38,664 nucleotides of DNA from Gammaproteobacteria bacterium (GTDB lineage: Bacteria; Pseudomonadota; Gammaproteobacteria; GRL18), in assembly GCA_026196615.1 (NCBI GenBank), contig JAPHSW010000076.1, forward strand, positions 1 to 38,664. The letters run 5' to 3'. This document shows, piece by piece, positions 24,303 to 32,981 of this stretch (position 1 is the first letter of the stretch; the number at the start of each line of letters is the position of its first letter). Position numbers and translations under genes: made by a program. The notes beneath the pieces were generated by a model. The model had not been told where the DNA came from. It did no database searches and was given only the letters and a program-made list of their open reading frames with translations.

Positions 24303-25283
24303 TCAGTCACAATCTACTTCCTGTGCAGCTTGTATGATCAAGTCTGCGCCTTGGTCTTTTTTCCAGGCATTTTCACTTAACACACATCTAAAATGTTTTG
24401 CTCCATTACAGGAATGCATCAATCCTAAAACATGGCGGGTCAAATGAATAAGAGGCACTCCTTTTGTCATTTCCTGCTCAACATAATCGGCATAAGCATT
24501 TATGATTTCTTTTCTTGTTGGCTTTTTCTGCGTAGCACCATAAAACGCCTGATCAACATCAGCCATTAAATAAGTATTATGATAGGCTTCGCGGCCTATC
24601 ATCACACCATCAACATGATCAAGATGAGCATGCATATCAGTCAATGTTTTAATACCACCGTTAATAGAAAGATGTAATTCTGGAAAGTCTTTTTTTAATT
24701 GATAAACAAAGTCGTATCGTAAAGGAGGAACATCTCGATTCTGTTTTGGACTCAGTCCTTCAAGCCATGCTTTTCTGGCATGTATTGTAAAATAATTGCA
24801 CCCTGTTTGGCTCACTGCTTCGACAAGTGATTGTAACTGATCATAATGATCTTCATGGTCGATACCGATTCGAGTTTTAATAGAGACAGGAATATTCACA
24901 CTATCAACCATTGCACCAATGCATTCAGCCACCAATTCTGGCTTCGCCATTAAACACGCACCAAAAGCACCAAATTGAACCCGATCACTAGGACAACCCA
25001 CATTTAAATTTATTTCATCATAGCCATATTCTTCTGCCAATTGACAACATTTGGCTAAAGCAACAGGATCACTCCCTCCCAGTTGCAAACTTAAGGGGTG
25101 TTCTTCCTTGTTATGCCCCAGAAATCGTTCCAGATTATTACCATGAAGAATGGCGCCTGTGGTGACCATTTCAGTATAAAGCCACATATTTTTTGAAACC
25201 AGGCGTAGTAAATAACGAAAATGCCGATCAGTCCAGTCTAACATAGGTGCTAAACTGACTTTTCTAGGGTTTGTATGTGGCAT
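24303..25283 (-). CDS. dusA: tRNA-dihydrouridine(20/20a) synthase DusA
   Basis: This 326-residue FMN enzyme reduces uridine 20/20a in the tRNA D-loop. The E. coli DusA pattern is followed almost word for word: LAPMLDWTDRHFRYLLRL (11-28), LYTEMVTTGAILHG (35-48), LQLGGSDP (67-73), INLNVGCPSDRVQFGAFGAC (91-110) with catalytic Cys97, IHARKAWLEGLSPKQNRDVPPLRYD, and LSINGGIKTL for phosphate binding. The TIM barrel is complete and is followed by the helical tRNA-binding domain. It is cytoplasmic. It is divergent from slt, with about 95-185 bases between, depending on the slt start. Confidence 0.95.
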   Translation of the reverse strand: MPHTNPRKVSLAPMLDWTDRHFRYLLRLVSKNMWLYTEMVTTGAILHGNNLERFLGHNKEEHPLSLQLGGSDPVALAKCCQLAEEYGYDEINLNVGCPSDRVQFGAFGACLMAKPELVAECIGAMVDSVNIPVSIKTRIGIDHEDHYDQLQSLVEAVSQTGCNYFTIHARKAWLEGLSPKQNRDVPPLRYDFVYQLKKDFPELHLSINGGIKTLTDMHAHLDHVDGVMIGREAYHNTYLMADVDQAFYGATQKKPTRKEIINAYADYVEQEMTKGVPLIHLTRHVLGLMHSCNGAKHFRCVLSENAWKKDQGADLIIQAAQEVDCD

Positions 25284-25336
25284 TTATCGAAAACCTTTAT
25301 TACTATTTATAATTACATGAATACTGAAATTTCTAA

Positions 25337-25366
25337 TTGAAAAATCGGGTCATATAATATTATACT
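25337..25366 (+). promoter_or_regulatory. Sigma-70-like promoter upstream of slt
   Basis: TTGAAA at 25337-25342 and TATACT at 25361-25366 are 18 bases apart. A start point near 25373 would leave almost no leader for an ATG at 25378, which favours the downstream slt start at 25468. Confidence 0.4.
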
Positions 25367-25467
25367 TTGCTACATTCATGAACCACAAACTTACATTCCA
25401 AAAAGACTCTTTAACACACATCAGCTTAATACGCTTTTACCTTAAAGAAAAAGAGGACAATAGCTGT

Positions 25468-27471
25468 ATGACATGTTCAATCGGTTTACACTCTAAAGGC
25501 GAGTATCGGTATTTTTTAAACACGTCATTCATTGTATCCACTCTTATTTTATTTCTTATCTCTGGTCTTCACCCTACCTTTGCCAGCAAAGCCAGTGTCC
25601 AGGTTGATTTAAGCGATCCTTATAAAAAACAACGTAATCTTTTTTTAAAAGCAGAAAAAGCTTTTAAAAAGAAACAATACAATAGCTATAAAAAATATTA
25701 TGCCAAGTTAGATAACTATCCTCTGCAAGCTTATTTAAAATACAAAGAATATCGCAATAAACTTTCCAGTTTAAGTGAGCAACAAGCATTGCAGTTTTTT
25801 AAAGATTATTATGATACTCCTTATGAAGGTTGGCTACGAACAGTCTGGCTCGATAGAATGGCAAAAAAACAACGTTGGCAACAATACCTTAATGCTTATA
25901 CCCCACAAAAATCCACCACACGTCAATGTCACTATCTCAATGCATTGATTCAAACAAACAACAAAGCTCAGGCTTTTGAACATGCTCCTGAACTATGGCT
26001 TGTCGGCGAATCTCAACCACGCAGTTGTGATCCAGTGTTCAGTGCTTTTAAAAAAGCAGGGAAAATGACATCTGAATTACTCTCTGAGCGAATTAAACTG
26101 GCCATGCAGAAGGGGCGTACCAGTTTAGCCACATATTTAGCTCGTTCACTCAACAAAAATGATAAAAAATGGGTAGCAGAATGGATAAAGATTTATCGAA
26201 AGCCAGCCCACATCATCAATAACCCGCTCTTTAAGCAAACACATCCAATGAAGAGTACCATTCAAGTTCATTCAGTAGAACGCATGGCTCGTCATCAACC
26301 CAAAGCAGCAGTGAAATTATTAACACAATTATCAAAAGAGAATAGTTTTTCTCAAAAAGAACTAGACAAAATGTATCGTGCTATTGGCATGAAACTAGCC
26401 TATCGCCATGGTAAGGGTGCCTGGTACTGGTTGAATAAAATAAGTGATGACAATAGTGATAAAACCGTACGTCAATGGCGTGCTCGCAGTGCTATTCGCG
26501 AAGATAATTGGCCGGCAATTACCAGTTCAATAAACCGTATGTCAGAAGAAGAACAAAAAGACTTTCGTTGGCAGTATTGGCTGGCATCAGGAAAAGAACA
26601 ACAAGGTGATAAAAAAGGAGCACAGGAAGATTTTTATCAACTGGCGCAAAACAGGAGTTATTATGCATTTTTAGCTGCCGATAAAATGGATATGCCTTAT
26701 GAATTACAGAATGCTCCATTATCACCCGATAGCCAATCTCTTAAAAAGGTAGCCCAACACCCAGGCATTTTACGAGCTCGTGAATTTTATCTTTTGGGCA
26801 GAACAACAGATGCTCGCCGCGAATGGTATTTTACTACACAGAAACAATTGGGTAATGATGAACGAGCCATTGCTGCAAAAATAGCTCAGCAGTGGGGTTG
26901 GCATAATCGCGCAATCATCACAATGGCTCACACAGATGAACGCAATGATATCGGCTTGCGTTTCCCTGTATTACAAAAAGAACGTGTCACTAAATATTCA
27001 CAGAAACAAGAATTACAACCTGCTTATACAATGGCAGTCATTCGCCGGGAAAGTGCTTTTGCCACCGATGCTCGCTCAAGAGTCGGTGCTTTAGGTCTGA
27101 TGCAAATCATGCCTGCTACGGGAAAAGTCATTGCTCGAAAACTAAAAGTAAAGTTCAGTAGTAAAAACCAATTACTCAGTCCTGAAACGAATGTTCAGTT
27201 TGGTACAAAATATCTAAATATGATGCTTAAGAAATTTCATAAACAACCGGCACTGGCCAGTGCTGCATATAATGCTGGAGGTCATCGAGTTCGAGCCTGG
27301 TTACCTGAGGATAAAGATATGGCTGCTGTTCGCTGGATTGAAAGCATTCCATTCAAAGAAACTCGTGAATATGTCAGCAGTATTTTGGCTTATACTGCCA
27401 TTTATGAGCATCAGTTAGAATTACCTCAAACTCGCCTGAGTTCTGTGATGCCGGATGTACCTAAAAAATAG
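25468..27471 (+). CDS. slt: Soluble lytic murein transglycosylase (Slt70 type)
   Basis: This periplasmic enzyme of about 667 residues cleaves glycan strands to form 1,6-anhydromuropeptides. A signal peptide is visible (FIVSTLILFLISGLHPTFAS). A long alpha-helical superhelical ring follows, and then the catalytic SLT domain with RRESAFATDARSRVGALGLM; the catalytic Glu is residue 528 of this start. GLMQIMPATG and SAAYNAGGHRVRAWL are the other family motifs. The frame is open back to an ATG at 25378, but that start has no ribosome binding site and would put 50 residues ahead of the hydrophobic core. The ATG at 25468 has AGAGG upstream (11-base spacing). It ends in a terminator shared with lapG. 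Confidence 0.93.
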   Translation: MTCSIGLHSKGEYRYFLNTSFIVSTLILFLISGLHPTFASKASVQVDLSDPYKKQRNLFLKAEKAFKKKQYNSYKKYYAKLDNYPLQAYLKYKEYRNKLSSLSEQQALQFFKDYYDTPYEGWLRTVWLDRMAKKQRWQQYLNAYTPQKSTTRQCHYLNALIQTNNKAQAFEHAPELWLVGESQPRSCDPVFSAFKKAGKMTSELLSERIKLAMQKGRTSLATYLARSLNKNDKKWVAEWIKIYRKPAHIINNPLFKQTHPMKSTIQVHSVERMARHQPKAAVKLLTQLSKENSFSQKELDKMYRAIGMKLAYRHGKGAWYWLNKISDDNSDKTVRQWRARSAIREDNWPAITSSINRMSEEEQKDFRWQYWLASGKEQQGDKKGAQEDFYQLAQNRSYYAFLAADKMDMPYELQNAPLSPDSQSLKKVAQHPGILRAREFYLLGRTTDARREWYFTTQKQLGNDERAIAAKIAQQWGWHNRAIITMAHTDERNDIGLRFPVLQKERVTKYSQKQELQPAYTMAVIRRESAFATDARSRVGALGLMQIMPATGKVIARKLKVKFSSKNQLLSPETNVQFGTKYLNMMLKKFHKQPALASAAYNAGGHRVRAWLPEDKDMAAVRWIESIPFKETREYVSSILAYTAIYEHQLELPQTRLSSVMPDVPKK

Positions 27472-27477
27472 AGCTTG

Positions 27478-27518
27478 TAGAAAAAGAACAGTGGTTAATT
27501 AGCCCTGTTCTTTTTCTA
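27478..27518. terminator. Shared terminator between convergent slt and lapG
   Basis: TAGAAAAAGAACAG at 27478-27491 pairs perfectly (14 bp) with 27505-27518 around a 13-base loop. A-rich and T-rich arms make it work on both strands. The right arm overlaps the last codons of lapG. Confidence 0.75.
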
Positions 27519-28176
27519 TTCGTCTCATCATACTAATCCAGTGATTTAAAGAGTTATCATCATCAATTGCAATCATTTTATTATCTGATAACCACAGCCC
27601 GTCACTATTAAAACTAAACATAAAAGTTAAATCCAGACGCTCAGATTTTTTTAATAATTTTTTATTAAAGTTATCTAATATTATTGGTGTGGAGTCTAAA
27701 GTTGGATAATAACTTAAGACCATATGGTTTTGCTGATCTGCCATTTTGACATAACTGATCCTGAGTTGTTCTGCCGGTACATCCAAGGCCAATAATGTAA
27801 AATATTTTGCAATGCTAAAGTCTTCACAGTCACCGGCATTACGAATTAAACTCTCAATTGGAGTGGCCCAATAATCTTTTTTGTTCCATAGCTCTTTATC
27901 AGAAACCCAGTTCATCCGATTAAAAAAGTCATTCACTAATTTTATTTTTTCTTCTTCCGTCTTACCTAAACTGTGATGAATTAAGTTTTCCCATGCAGTG
28001 AAGCGCTGACTTGTTTGCTTATCATGTTCAGAATTGATCTGATGGTTAGCCTCTGCCATAAGAAAATCAAATTTATCAGTATGATCCGCATGAGCAGCAA
28101 TACAGCAAAAAGGAGCTGAGACAAAAGACAGTTTAACCAGATTGAGTGCCAAACATTTGGAGTACTTTGCAATCAT
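27499..28176 (-). CDS. lapG: LapG-type periplasmic cysteine protease (transglutaminase-like, BTLCP)
   Basis: This 225-residue protein has a signal-peptide-like N-terminus. The Cys-His-Asp triad of bacterial transglutaminase-like cysteine proteases is present: NAGDCEDFSIAKYF with Cys117, NHMVLSYY with His151, and PIILDNF with Asp168. DYWATPIESL just before the Cys is a LapG hallmark. LapG cleaves LapA-type surface adhesins after a di-alanine site and is inhibited by the c-di-GMP receptor LapD (family knowledge). Neither lapA nor lapD is in this window. AGGAGAAAG precedes the ATG. It is a single gene, convergent with slt. Confidence 0.88.
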   Translation of the reverse strand: MIAKYSKCLALNLVKLSFVSAPFCCIAAHADHTDKFDFLMAEANHQINSEHDKQTSQRFTAWENLIHHSLGKTEEEKIKLVNDFFNRMNWVSDKELWNKKDYWATPIESLIRNAGDCEDFSIAKYFTLLALDVPAEQLRISYVKMADQQNHMVLSYYPTLDSTPIILDNFNKKLLKKSERLDLTFMFSFNSDGLWLSDNKMIAIDDDNSLNHWISMMRRIEKEQG

Positions 28177-28263
28177 ACAACTTTCTCCTAATACAGAACC
28201 TTAGAAAAATACCACATACAATATGATTTTATTTCAGTTTAGCACAAGAAAAACTTCTTAGCG

Positions 28264-28301
28264 TACGTATTTCCACAGACAGTAGTCTCGGTTTATACGT
28301 A
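28264..28301 (-). repeat. Composite inverted repeat next to the thyA stop
   Basis: TACGTAT at 28264-28270 pairs with ATACGTA at 28295-28301, and inside it AGAC (28277-28280) pairs with GTCT (28285-28288). It begins three bases beyond the thyA stop on the minus strand. There is no T tract, so it may protect the 3' end rather than terminate. Confidence 0.35.
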
Positions 28302-28303
28302 GA

Positions 28304-29128
28304 TCAAACTGCAACTTTGGCTTTAATTGGAGGATGAGGATCATAACCTTCCAGCTCAAAATCTTCTAATTTATAATCATAGATACTATTTGGCTTACGA
28401 TTAATCTTTAAAGTAGGTAATGGACGCGGCTCTCTTTCAAGTTGGGTTTTAACTTGATCCATATGATTGCTGTAAATATGTGCATCACCGATAGAAATAA
28501 CGAGATCACCCAACTCCAACCCCGTTTGCTGACATAAAATGTGCACCCACAGAGCAGCTTGAGCAGTATTAAAAGGATTACCCAACAATAAATCATTTGA
28601 GCGAATAGTACACATTAAACTCAATTTATTGTCGGCAACATTAAATTGATAGAGAAGGTGGCATGGAGGCAAAGCCATTTTACCATTTTGAGCATTTTCC
28701 TGTGGAGACATTGACTCGTCTGGCAGATATTCACAGTTCCAACCATGAAAGAGAATACGTCTTGAATAAGGGTTGTTATTAAGCAAATCAACGACATAGT
28801 CAATTTGATTAATAGTGCTCCCTTCTTTCGTAGGCCATGCAGTCCATTGTTTACCATATACAGGCCCTAAATCACCGGTCTCTGTAGCCCATTCATTCCA
28901 TATGGTTGCATCCAGATCATTAATATTTGTACTGCCAGACAAAAACCAGAGCAACTCATTAACTACCGATTTAAAATGGACTTTTTTAGTAGTTAATAAT
29001 GGAAATCCTTTGGACAAATCATGTCTGAATTGGCAACCAAAAATTGAAGTGGTTCCAGTCCCGGTGCGGTCAGACTTAACCGTGCCATTTTCAAGGACAT
29101 TTCTAAGTAAATCCAAATATTGTTTCAT
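28304..29128 (-). CDS. thyA: Thymidylate synthase ThyA
   Basis: This 274-residue enzyme makes dTMP from dUMP using methylene-tetrahydrofolate. Family motifs are intact: [13 protein letters not shown] at 19-31 (dUMP-phosphate Arg), [15 protein letters not shown] (58-72), GPVYGKQW (88-95), [10 protein letters not shown] (122-131), the catalytic PPCHLLYQF with Cys156, and [12 protein letters not shown] (about 173-184). The length is normal. AGGAAA precedes the ATG. It is not in the common lgt-thyA arrangement; lgt is about 3 kb away on the same strand with other genes between. Confidence 0.95.
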   Translation of the reverse strand: MKQYLDLLRNVLENGTVKSDRTGTGTTSIFGCQFRHDLSKGFPLLTTKKVHFKSVVNELLWFLSGSTNINDLDATIWNEWATETGDLGPVYGKQWTAWPTKEGSTINQIDYVVDLLNNNPYSRRILFHGWNCEYLPDESMSPQENAQNGKMALPPCHLLYQFNVADNKLSLMCTIRSNDLLLGNPFNTAQAALWVHILCQQTGLELGDLVISIGDAHIYSNHMDQVKTQLEREPRPLPTLKINRKPNSIYDYKLEDFELEGYDPHPPIKAKVAV

Positions 29129-29229
29129 TCTGTTTCCTGCCTGTTAAAAGCCTTTAGCCAAACATAAAAAATAGTCACAGAATTGTATTATATCTCCTAT
29201 AGATATGCCATGCGTTTAAAATTTATTGT

Positions 29230-30165
29230 CTAAACCCCATAGACATCATTAACAGAAGTACCTGCTAAACGAGCATAATAACGCGCACGATAAATCAGCC
29301 TTTTTTGAGTATCACTGTCTTCAAAGGCACTGCGATCATGTAATACATTATTACTAACGAGCCCCATTCCAGACTCCAGCTTACCCTGATAGCTATACTT
29401 TGAATCACACTCAAGCCAGTATTCCAATCGTTTCAATGCTTCAAGTGTTAATGGATCATTTTTCCAGATCACATTCTGTGTTCTGATGGTATAACGCATG
29501 TGTAAATCACCACTTGCGGGATTGATGGAGAAGACAGGTCCTGCTTCTTCTTTTCTAGCTATAACACCATCTTTACCAATCCTTGGAGGAATTATCATGA
29601 CATCATCAGCCATCAAAGCACGGATATAATCGGGGTTCTCATCTCTTAATTTAATATAAACAATTTCATGATCCATCAGACGATTCTCACCACCATCTGG
29701 TGCAGGCATCACACAATGTAAGTTAAGTCCATGAATTTGCTTTTCAGCGATATTGTAATAACCATCAGTATGCCAATTAATCGCACGATTACTGTATGGA
29801 ATAAAGTCCTGTCTGGCACCATTATCAACCACTTTGAGTGAGGTCAAGCCCGTTTCATCCGCCAACCAGTTGCGATCAAGATCAATCAATTTAAACGCAC
29901 GTCCCATTGACAATGGAATTTCAGGATCAGGATCATCACCCGTTTTACCTGCATAGATCACCATATTGGCCTTTTGGCATAAAGTCAGTAGTTTCTGATG
30001 CTCTGAACCCGTTAATTTTCTGGGATCATTGAGTTCAACGACTAAATCACCCAAAGTTTCAGGGTAATCTGCCAACTTTAAATCACGCCACTGCTGATAT
30101 AATTCATCATTATTCAGGTCAAATGGTGTAGCAAGTGGTGCTGTTTGTTTGTTACTTAAGCTCAT
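29230..30165 (-). CDS. TauD/TfdA-family Fe(II)/2-oxoglutarate dioxygenase
   Basis: This protein is 311 residues from the chosen ATG at 30163-30165. GAGGG lies nine bases before that start, while an ATG 63 bases further upstream has no site and adds an odd Cys-rich leader. Iron ligands are visible: HTDGYYN with His132 and Asp134, and the distal LHDRSAFED with His276, followed by RLIYRARYY with the likely 2-oxoglutarate-binding Arg. The fold is the TauD/gamma-butyrobetaine-hydroxylase type. The substrate is unknown. It lacks neighbours from taurine or carnitine pathways, so TauD itself should not be assumed. Confidence 0.85.
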   Translation of the reverse strand: MSLSNKQTAPLATPFDLNNDELYQQWRDLKLADYPETLGDLVVELNDPRKLTGSEHQKLLTLCQKANMVIYAGKTGDDPDPEIPLSMGRAFKLIDLDRNWLADETGLTSLKVVDNGARQDFIPYSNRAINWHTDGYYNIAEKQIHGLNLHCVMPAPDGGENRLMDHEIVYIKLRDENPDYIRALMADDVMIIPPRIGKDGVIARKEEAGPVFSINPASGDLHMRYTIRTQNVIWKNDPLTLEALKRLEYWLECDSKYSYQGKLESGMGLVSNNVLHDRSAFEDSDTQKRLIYRARYYARLAGTSVNDVYGV

Positions 30166-30385
30166 AAAAATTATCCCTCTGGAGACGATAATTAAAAAAA
30201 CGCAATGCATACAATTATCATCATGCAAAAAATTGAGGCACTATTTAAATACAATTTGAAAAGAATAGAATTGATGAAGATCAGGCAAAATGAGCTTACT
30301 TAGCTTTTTCAGTTGCTCAAAATAACAATATTACAGTCATTGAAGAGCCAAAATGAAGAAACCATCTGATGGTAAAATTTAATAA

Positions 30386-30751
30386 TTATAAAAAAACAAT
30401 GTCTAATATCGCTTTAATCTTGTCCTTTTTAATTGGTTTTTCAATGAATCCATTCATATGAGCATTACGGCACAACTTCCGAATCCCCTCACTATCATTA
30501 CCGGTCAGGGCATAAATTGGTGCAAAAGAAAGTTTTTTCTCTCGAATAATTGCTGATGCATCCAAACCGCCCACTTCCGGCATCTCCAAATCCATGAAAA
30601 TAAGTTGAAATTGATTTAATTTACACAATTCAATAGCTTGTTGACCATTCTCTGCAACTTTGACATCCAGGCCAAAATGACTGATCAGTTTGCTCCCCAT
30701 CATCAGGTTCACTTTACTATCATCAACAAAAAGGACATTTCCTTTATACAT
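30386..30751 (-). CDS. Stand-alone receiver-domain response regulator
   Basis: This 121-residue protein is a single CheY-like receiver. Acidic residues are D10/D11, the phospho-acceptor is D54 (LIFMDLEMPEVGG), T83 sits in ALTGND and K105 in GFIEKPIKKD. All switch residues are present and there is no output domain. The MDLEMPxMxG style is typical of receivers fed by hybrid histidine kinases. No kinase is adjacent. The ribosome binding site is weak. Its partner and role are unknown. Confidence 0.88.
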   Translation of the reverse strand: MYKGNVLFVDDSKVNLMMGSKLISHFGLDVKVAENGQQAIELCKLNQFQLIFMDLEMPEVGGLDASAIIREKKLSFAPIYALTGNDSEGIRKLCRNAHMNGFIEKPIKKDKIKAILDIVFL

Positions 30752-31036
30752 TTTTGATTATTTTCTCATCATTTGGGTGAATCCAAGCTCACAAATTGTG
30801 GTGTTGAAAGTTTGAACTTATAAAACAGATTAAATTTCCACTTCTATAAGATAAAGTTTAGTTATAGTCTTTCCAAAAGGAAAGATGATTAAGATGAATC
30901 TAGTCAAATATAGCTAACAATATAGTGAAGCAGGTCTTCTTTTTTTTGCTACAATGAATAATCAATGATAGACTTAAGAATTAAATATAAAAAAACATAT
31001 AATAATATAATAGATTAGCGACTGGAGATTTAAGAG

Positions 31037-31564
31037 ATGGCAGCAAATTCTAATACTAAATTAACCATTATTGCAACAAAAGGGACACTGGACTGGGGTT
31101 ATCCTCCTTTTATTCTTGCCAGTACTGCAGCAGCTCTTGGTAAAGATGTTGCAATCTTTTTCACATTTTACGGTCTAAGACTTTTATTAAAAGACACCAG
31201 TTCTTTAAAGGTATCTCCTATTGGTAACCCTGATATGCCAATGAAAATGCCTATGGGACCATCATGGTTCAGAGAAATTGATTGGGCGCCAAAGATCCCT
31301 AATCTTGTTTGGCAAATTCCTGGAATTGAAACATTTGCAACAACAATGATGAAAAAGACTATTGCTAATAACGGTGTTGCACCACTGGAAGAGCTTCGTG
31401 AACTATGTCAGGAAGCAGAAGTGAAGTTTCTTGCTTGTCAAATGACTGTTGATCTATTTGGTTTCGATCATAATGATTTTGTTGATGGCATTGAATTTGT
31501 TGGTGCAGCAAGTTACTTTGAAGAATCTAACGATTCAACTTCTACTCAATCGCTTTATATGTAA
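31037..31564 (+). CDS. DsrE2-like sulfur-relay protein, paralogue 1
   Basis: This 175-residue protein belongs to the DsrE/DsrF/DrsH superfamily, DsrE2 type. The start KLTIIATKGTLDWGYPPFIL (8-27) is followed by ALGKDVAIFFTFYGLRLL (33-50). The conserved cysteine is in LACQMTVDLFG (Cys134), with a second Cys at 124. DsrE2 proteins carry sulfane sulfur together with TusA and rhodanese in sulfur oxidisers (family knowledge). No tusA or hdr genes are in the window. There is no clear membrane helix, although some DsrE2 proteins have one. GGAG precedes the ATG by ten bases. It is convergent with a shorter paralogue, a striking head-on pair. Confidence 0.85.
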   Translation: MAANSNTKLTIIATKGTLDWGYPPFILASTAAALGKDVAIFFTFYGLRLLLKDTSSLKVSPIGNPDMPMKMPMGPSWFREIDWAPKIPNLVWQIPGIETFATTMMKKTIANNGVAPLEELRELCQEAEVKFLACQMTVDLFGFDHNDFVDGIEFVGAASYFEESNDSTSTQSLYM

Positions 31565-31610
31565 TTTTTTATGTCTATATGAGCTGAATGCCTACTATAG
31601 ACATAAAAAA
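31565..31610. terminator. First of two hairpin terminators between dsrE2 paralogues
   Basis: TTTTTTATGTCTATA at 31565-31579 pairs perfectly with TATAGACATAAAAAA at 31596-31610 around a 16-base loop, immediately after the stop of paralogue 1. On the minus strand the stem ends in a T run as well. Confidence 0.6.
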
Positions 31611-31620
31611 TGCAATAAAG

Positions 31621-31651
31621 AAAAAAAGGGACTGATTCAGTCCCTTTTTTT
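31621..31651. terminator. Strong bidirectional terminator between dsrE2 paralogues
   Basis: AAAAAAAGGGACTG at 31621-31634 pairs with CAGTCCCTTTTTTT at 31638-31651 across a 3-base loop. The T run on one strand and the A run on the other make it a textbook two-way intrinsic terminator for the convergent genes. Confidence 0.88.
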
Positions 31652-31656
31652 ATTCC

Positions 31657-32121
31657 CTAGATATAGAGTGAGATATCTGAATCTCCAGCAAAATCAAAAA
31701 ATGCCGCAGCACCTGCATATGTCACTTCATCCATGAAGGTATTAATATCCATTTCAAATAAATCCACCGTCATCTGACATGCAACAAATTTCACTTCTGC
31801 TTCAAGACAAAGCTGACGTAACTCATCAAGAGGTGCAACACCTTTATCTTCCATTTTTTTCTTCATCATGCTTGTGACAAAACTTTGCATGCCGGGTAAT
31901 GCCTGAATCATTACAGGTACAGGAATCGGCATCGGCATACCAGGATTGCCCAGTGGCGACACTTCCAGATCCAGATTTTTTTGTAGTAATTTTAATCCAT
32001 AAAAAGTAAAAAAGATTTCAACGTCATATCCCAGTGCTGCAGCAGTTGAACTCAGAATAAAAGGAGGATATGCCCAATCCAAGGTGCCTTTAGTGGCAAT
32101 GATAGCCATTTTCTTATTCAT
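31657..32121 (-). CDS. DsrE2-like sulfur-relay protein, paralogue 2
   Basis: This 154-residue protein is clearly homologous to the plus-strand neighbour. IIATKGTLDWAYPPFIL (7-23), IFFTFYGLKLL (36-46), GNPGMPMP (58-65), KGVAPLDELRQLC (93-105) and VACQMTVDLF (Cys115) match block by block. About 17 residues found in paralogue 1 (the WFREIDWAPKIPNL segment) are absent here, so the two probably differ in their binding surface. It is presumably a sulfur carrier through Cys115. GAGG precedes the ATG by six bases. The pair probably arose by inverted duplication. lgt lies 65 bases downstream on the same strand. Confidence 0.85.
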   Translation of the reverse strand: MNKKMAIIATKGTLDWAYPPFILSSTAAALGYDVEIFFTFYGLKLLQKNLDLEVSPLGNPGMPMPIPVPVMIQALPGMQSFVTSMMKKKMEDKGVAPLDELRQLCLEAEVKFVACQMTVDLFEMDINTFMDEVTYAGAAAFFDFAGDSDISLYI

Positions 32122-32186
32122 ATGTTACCTCTTCTAACTCTTCAGAAATTTTTCTGATATTTTCTACACTAAAATAATAGTTTCTG

Positions 32187-32981
32187 CTAACTTTTAGCCT
32201 TCATAGATGACCATAATAAGTATAAGCCCAAAAGCAGCATGGGAAACGACAAAATCATCCCCATGGTCAACCACTCTGTTGCAATAAAACCTTCTTTACC
32301 CAAGTGAGAATCAGGCTGGCGAACAAATTCTACCAGTGAGCGGAAAACACTGTATAAAATCAAAAAAAGTCCTGATATAGCTCTACGAGGCCGTGGTTTA
32401 CTTGAATAAATCCATAAGATAATAAATAAAAGTATCCCCTCTAAAAGAAATTCATACAGCATAGATGGGTGTCGTGGCAACCCTTCTGGATCGGTTGGAA
32501 AAATCATAGCCCAAGGTAAATCTGTTGGACGTCCCCACAGCTCAGCATTGATAAAATTACCAATGCGTCCAGCAGCCAGGCCAAAAGGCACCATGACAGC
32601 AATAAAATCGGTCACTGTAAAAAAAGATTTTTGATTCTTTTTGGCAAACAACCACATCGCAAACAGGACACCTAAAAGACCTCCATGAAATGACATGCCT
32701 CCTTTTTGTACCTGAAACAAAATAAGAGGGTCCTGTAAAAAATAATCCATATTATAAAACAGGGTATAACCAATTCGTCCACCCAGAACAACACCTAATG
32801 CACCATAAAACAGTAAGTCATCAATTTGCTCATAAGTCCAGTTAACATGTTTTTGTTTACTCTTCACACGAGCAAAAAACCAGAAACCAGCAAAAGCAAT
32901 TAAATAAGTGATCCCATACCAATGGATTTTAAGTGGCCCAAGTGACAATGCAACAGGATTAATTTCAGGATATGCAATCAT
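32187..32981 (-). CDS. lgt: Prolipoprotein diacylglyceryl transferase Lgt
   Basis: This 264-residue inner-membrane enzyme transfers diacylglycerol from phosphatidylglycerol to the lipobox Cys of prolipoproteins. The seven-helix pattern is present, with hallmarks HWYGITYLIAF (20-30), GGRIGYTLFYN (67-77), GGMSFHGGLLG (94-104, His99), the Lgt signature GRIGNFINAELWGR (138-151), HPSMLYEFLLEG and FRSLVEFVRQPD near the end. It is complete and unremarkable in length. Its ATG overlaps the rlmI stop by one base (TAATG), so the two are translationally coupled. Confidence 0.95.
   Translation of the reverse strand: MIAYPEINPVALSLGPLKIHWYGITYLIAFAGFWFFARVKSKQKHVNWTYEQIDDLLFYGALGVVLGGRIGYTLFYNMDYFLQDPLILFQVQKGGMSFHGGLLGVLFAMWLFAKKNQKSFFTVTDFIAVMVPFGLAAGRIGNFINAELWGRPTDLPWAMIFPTDPEGLPRHPSMLYEFLLEGILLFIILWIYSSKPRPRRAISGLFLILYSVFRSLVEFVRQPDSHLGKEGFIATEWLTMGMILSFPMLLLGLYLLWSSMKAKS

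Noticed and set aside
30102-30228. Upstream ATG of the dioxygenase at 30228
   Set aside because: No ribosome binding site and an atypical Cys/Ile-rich leader. The ATG at 30165 has GAGGG and matches the family start.
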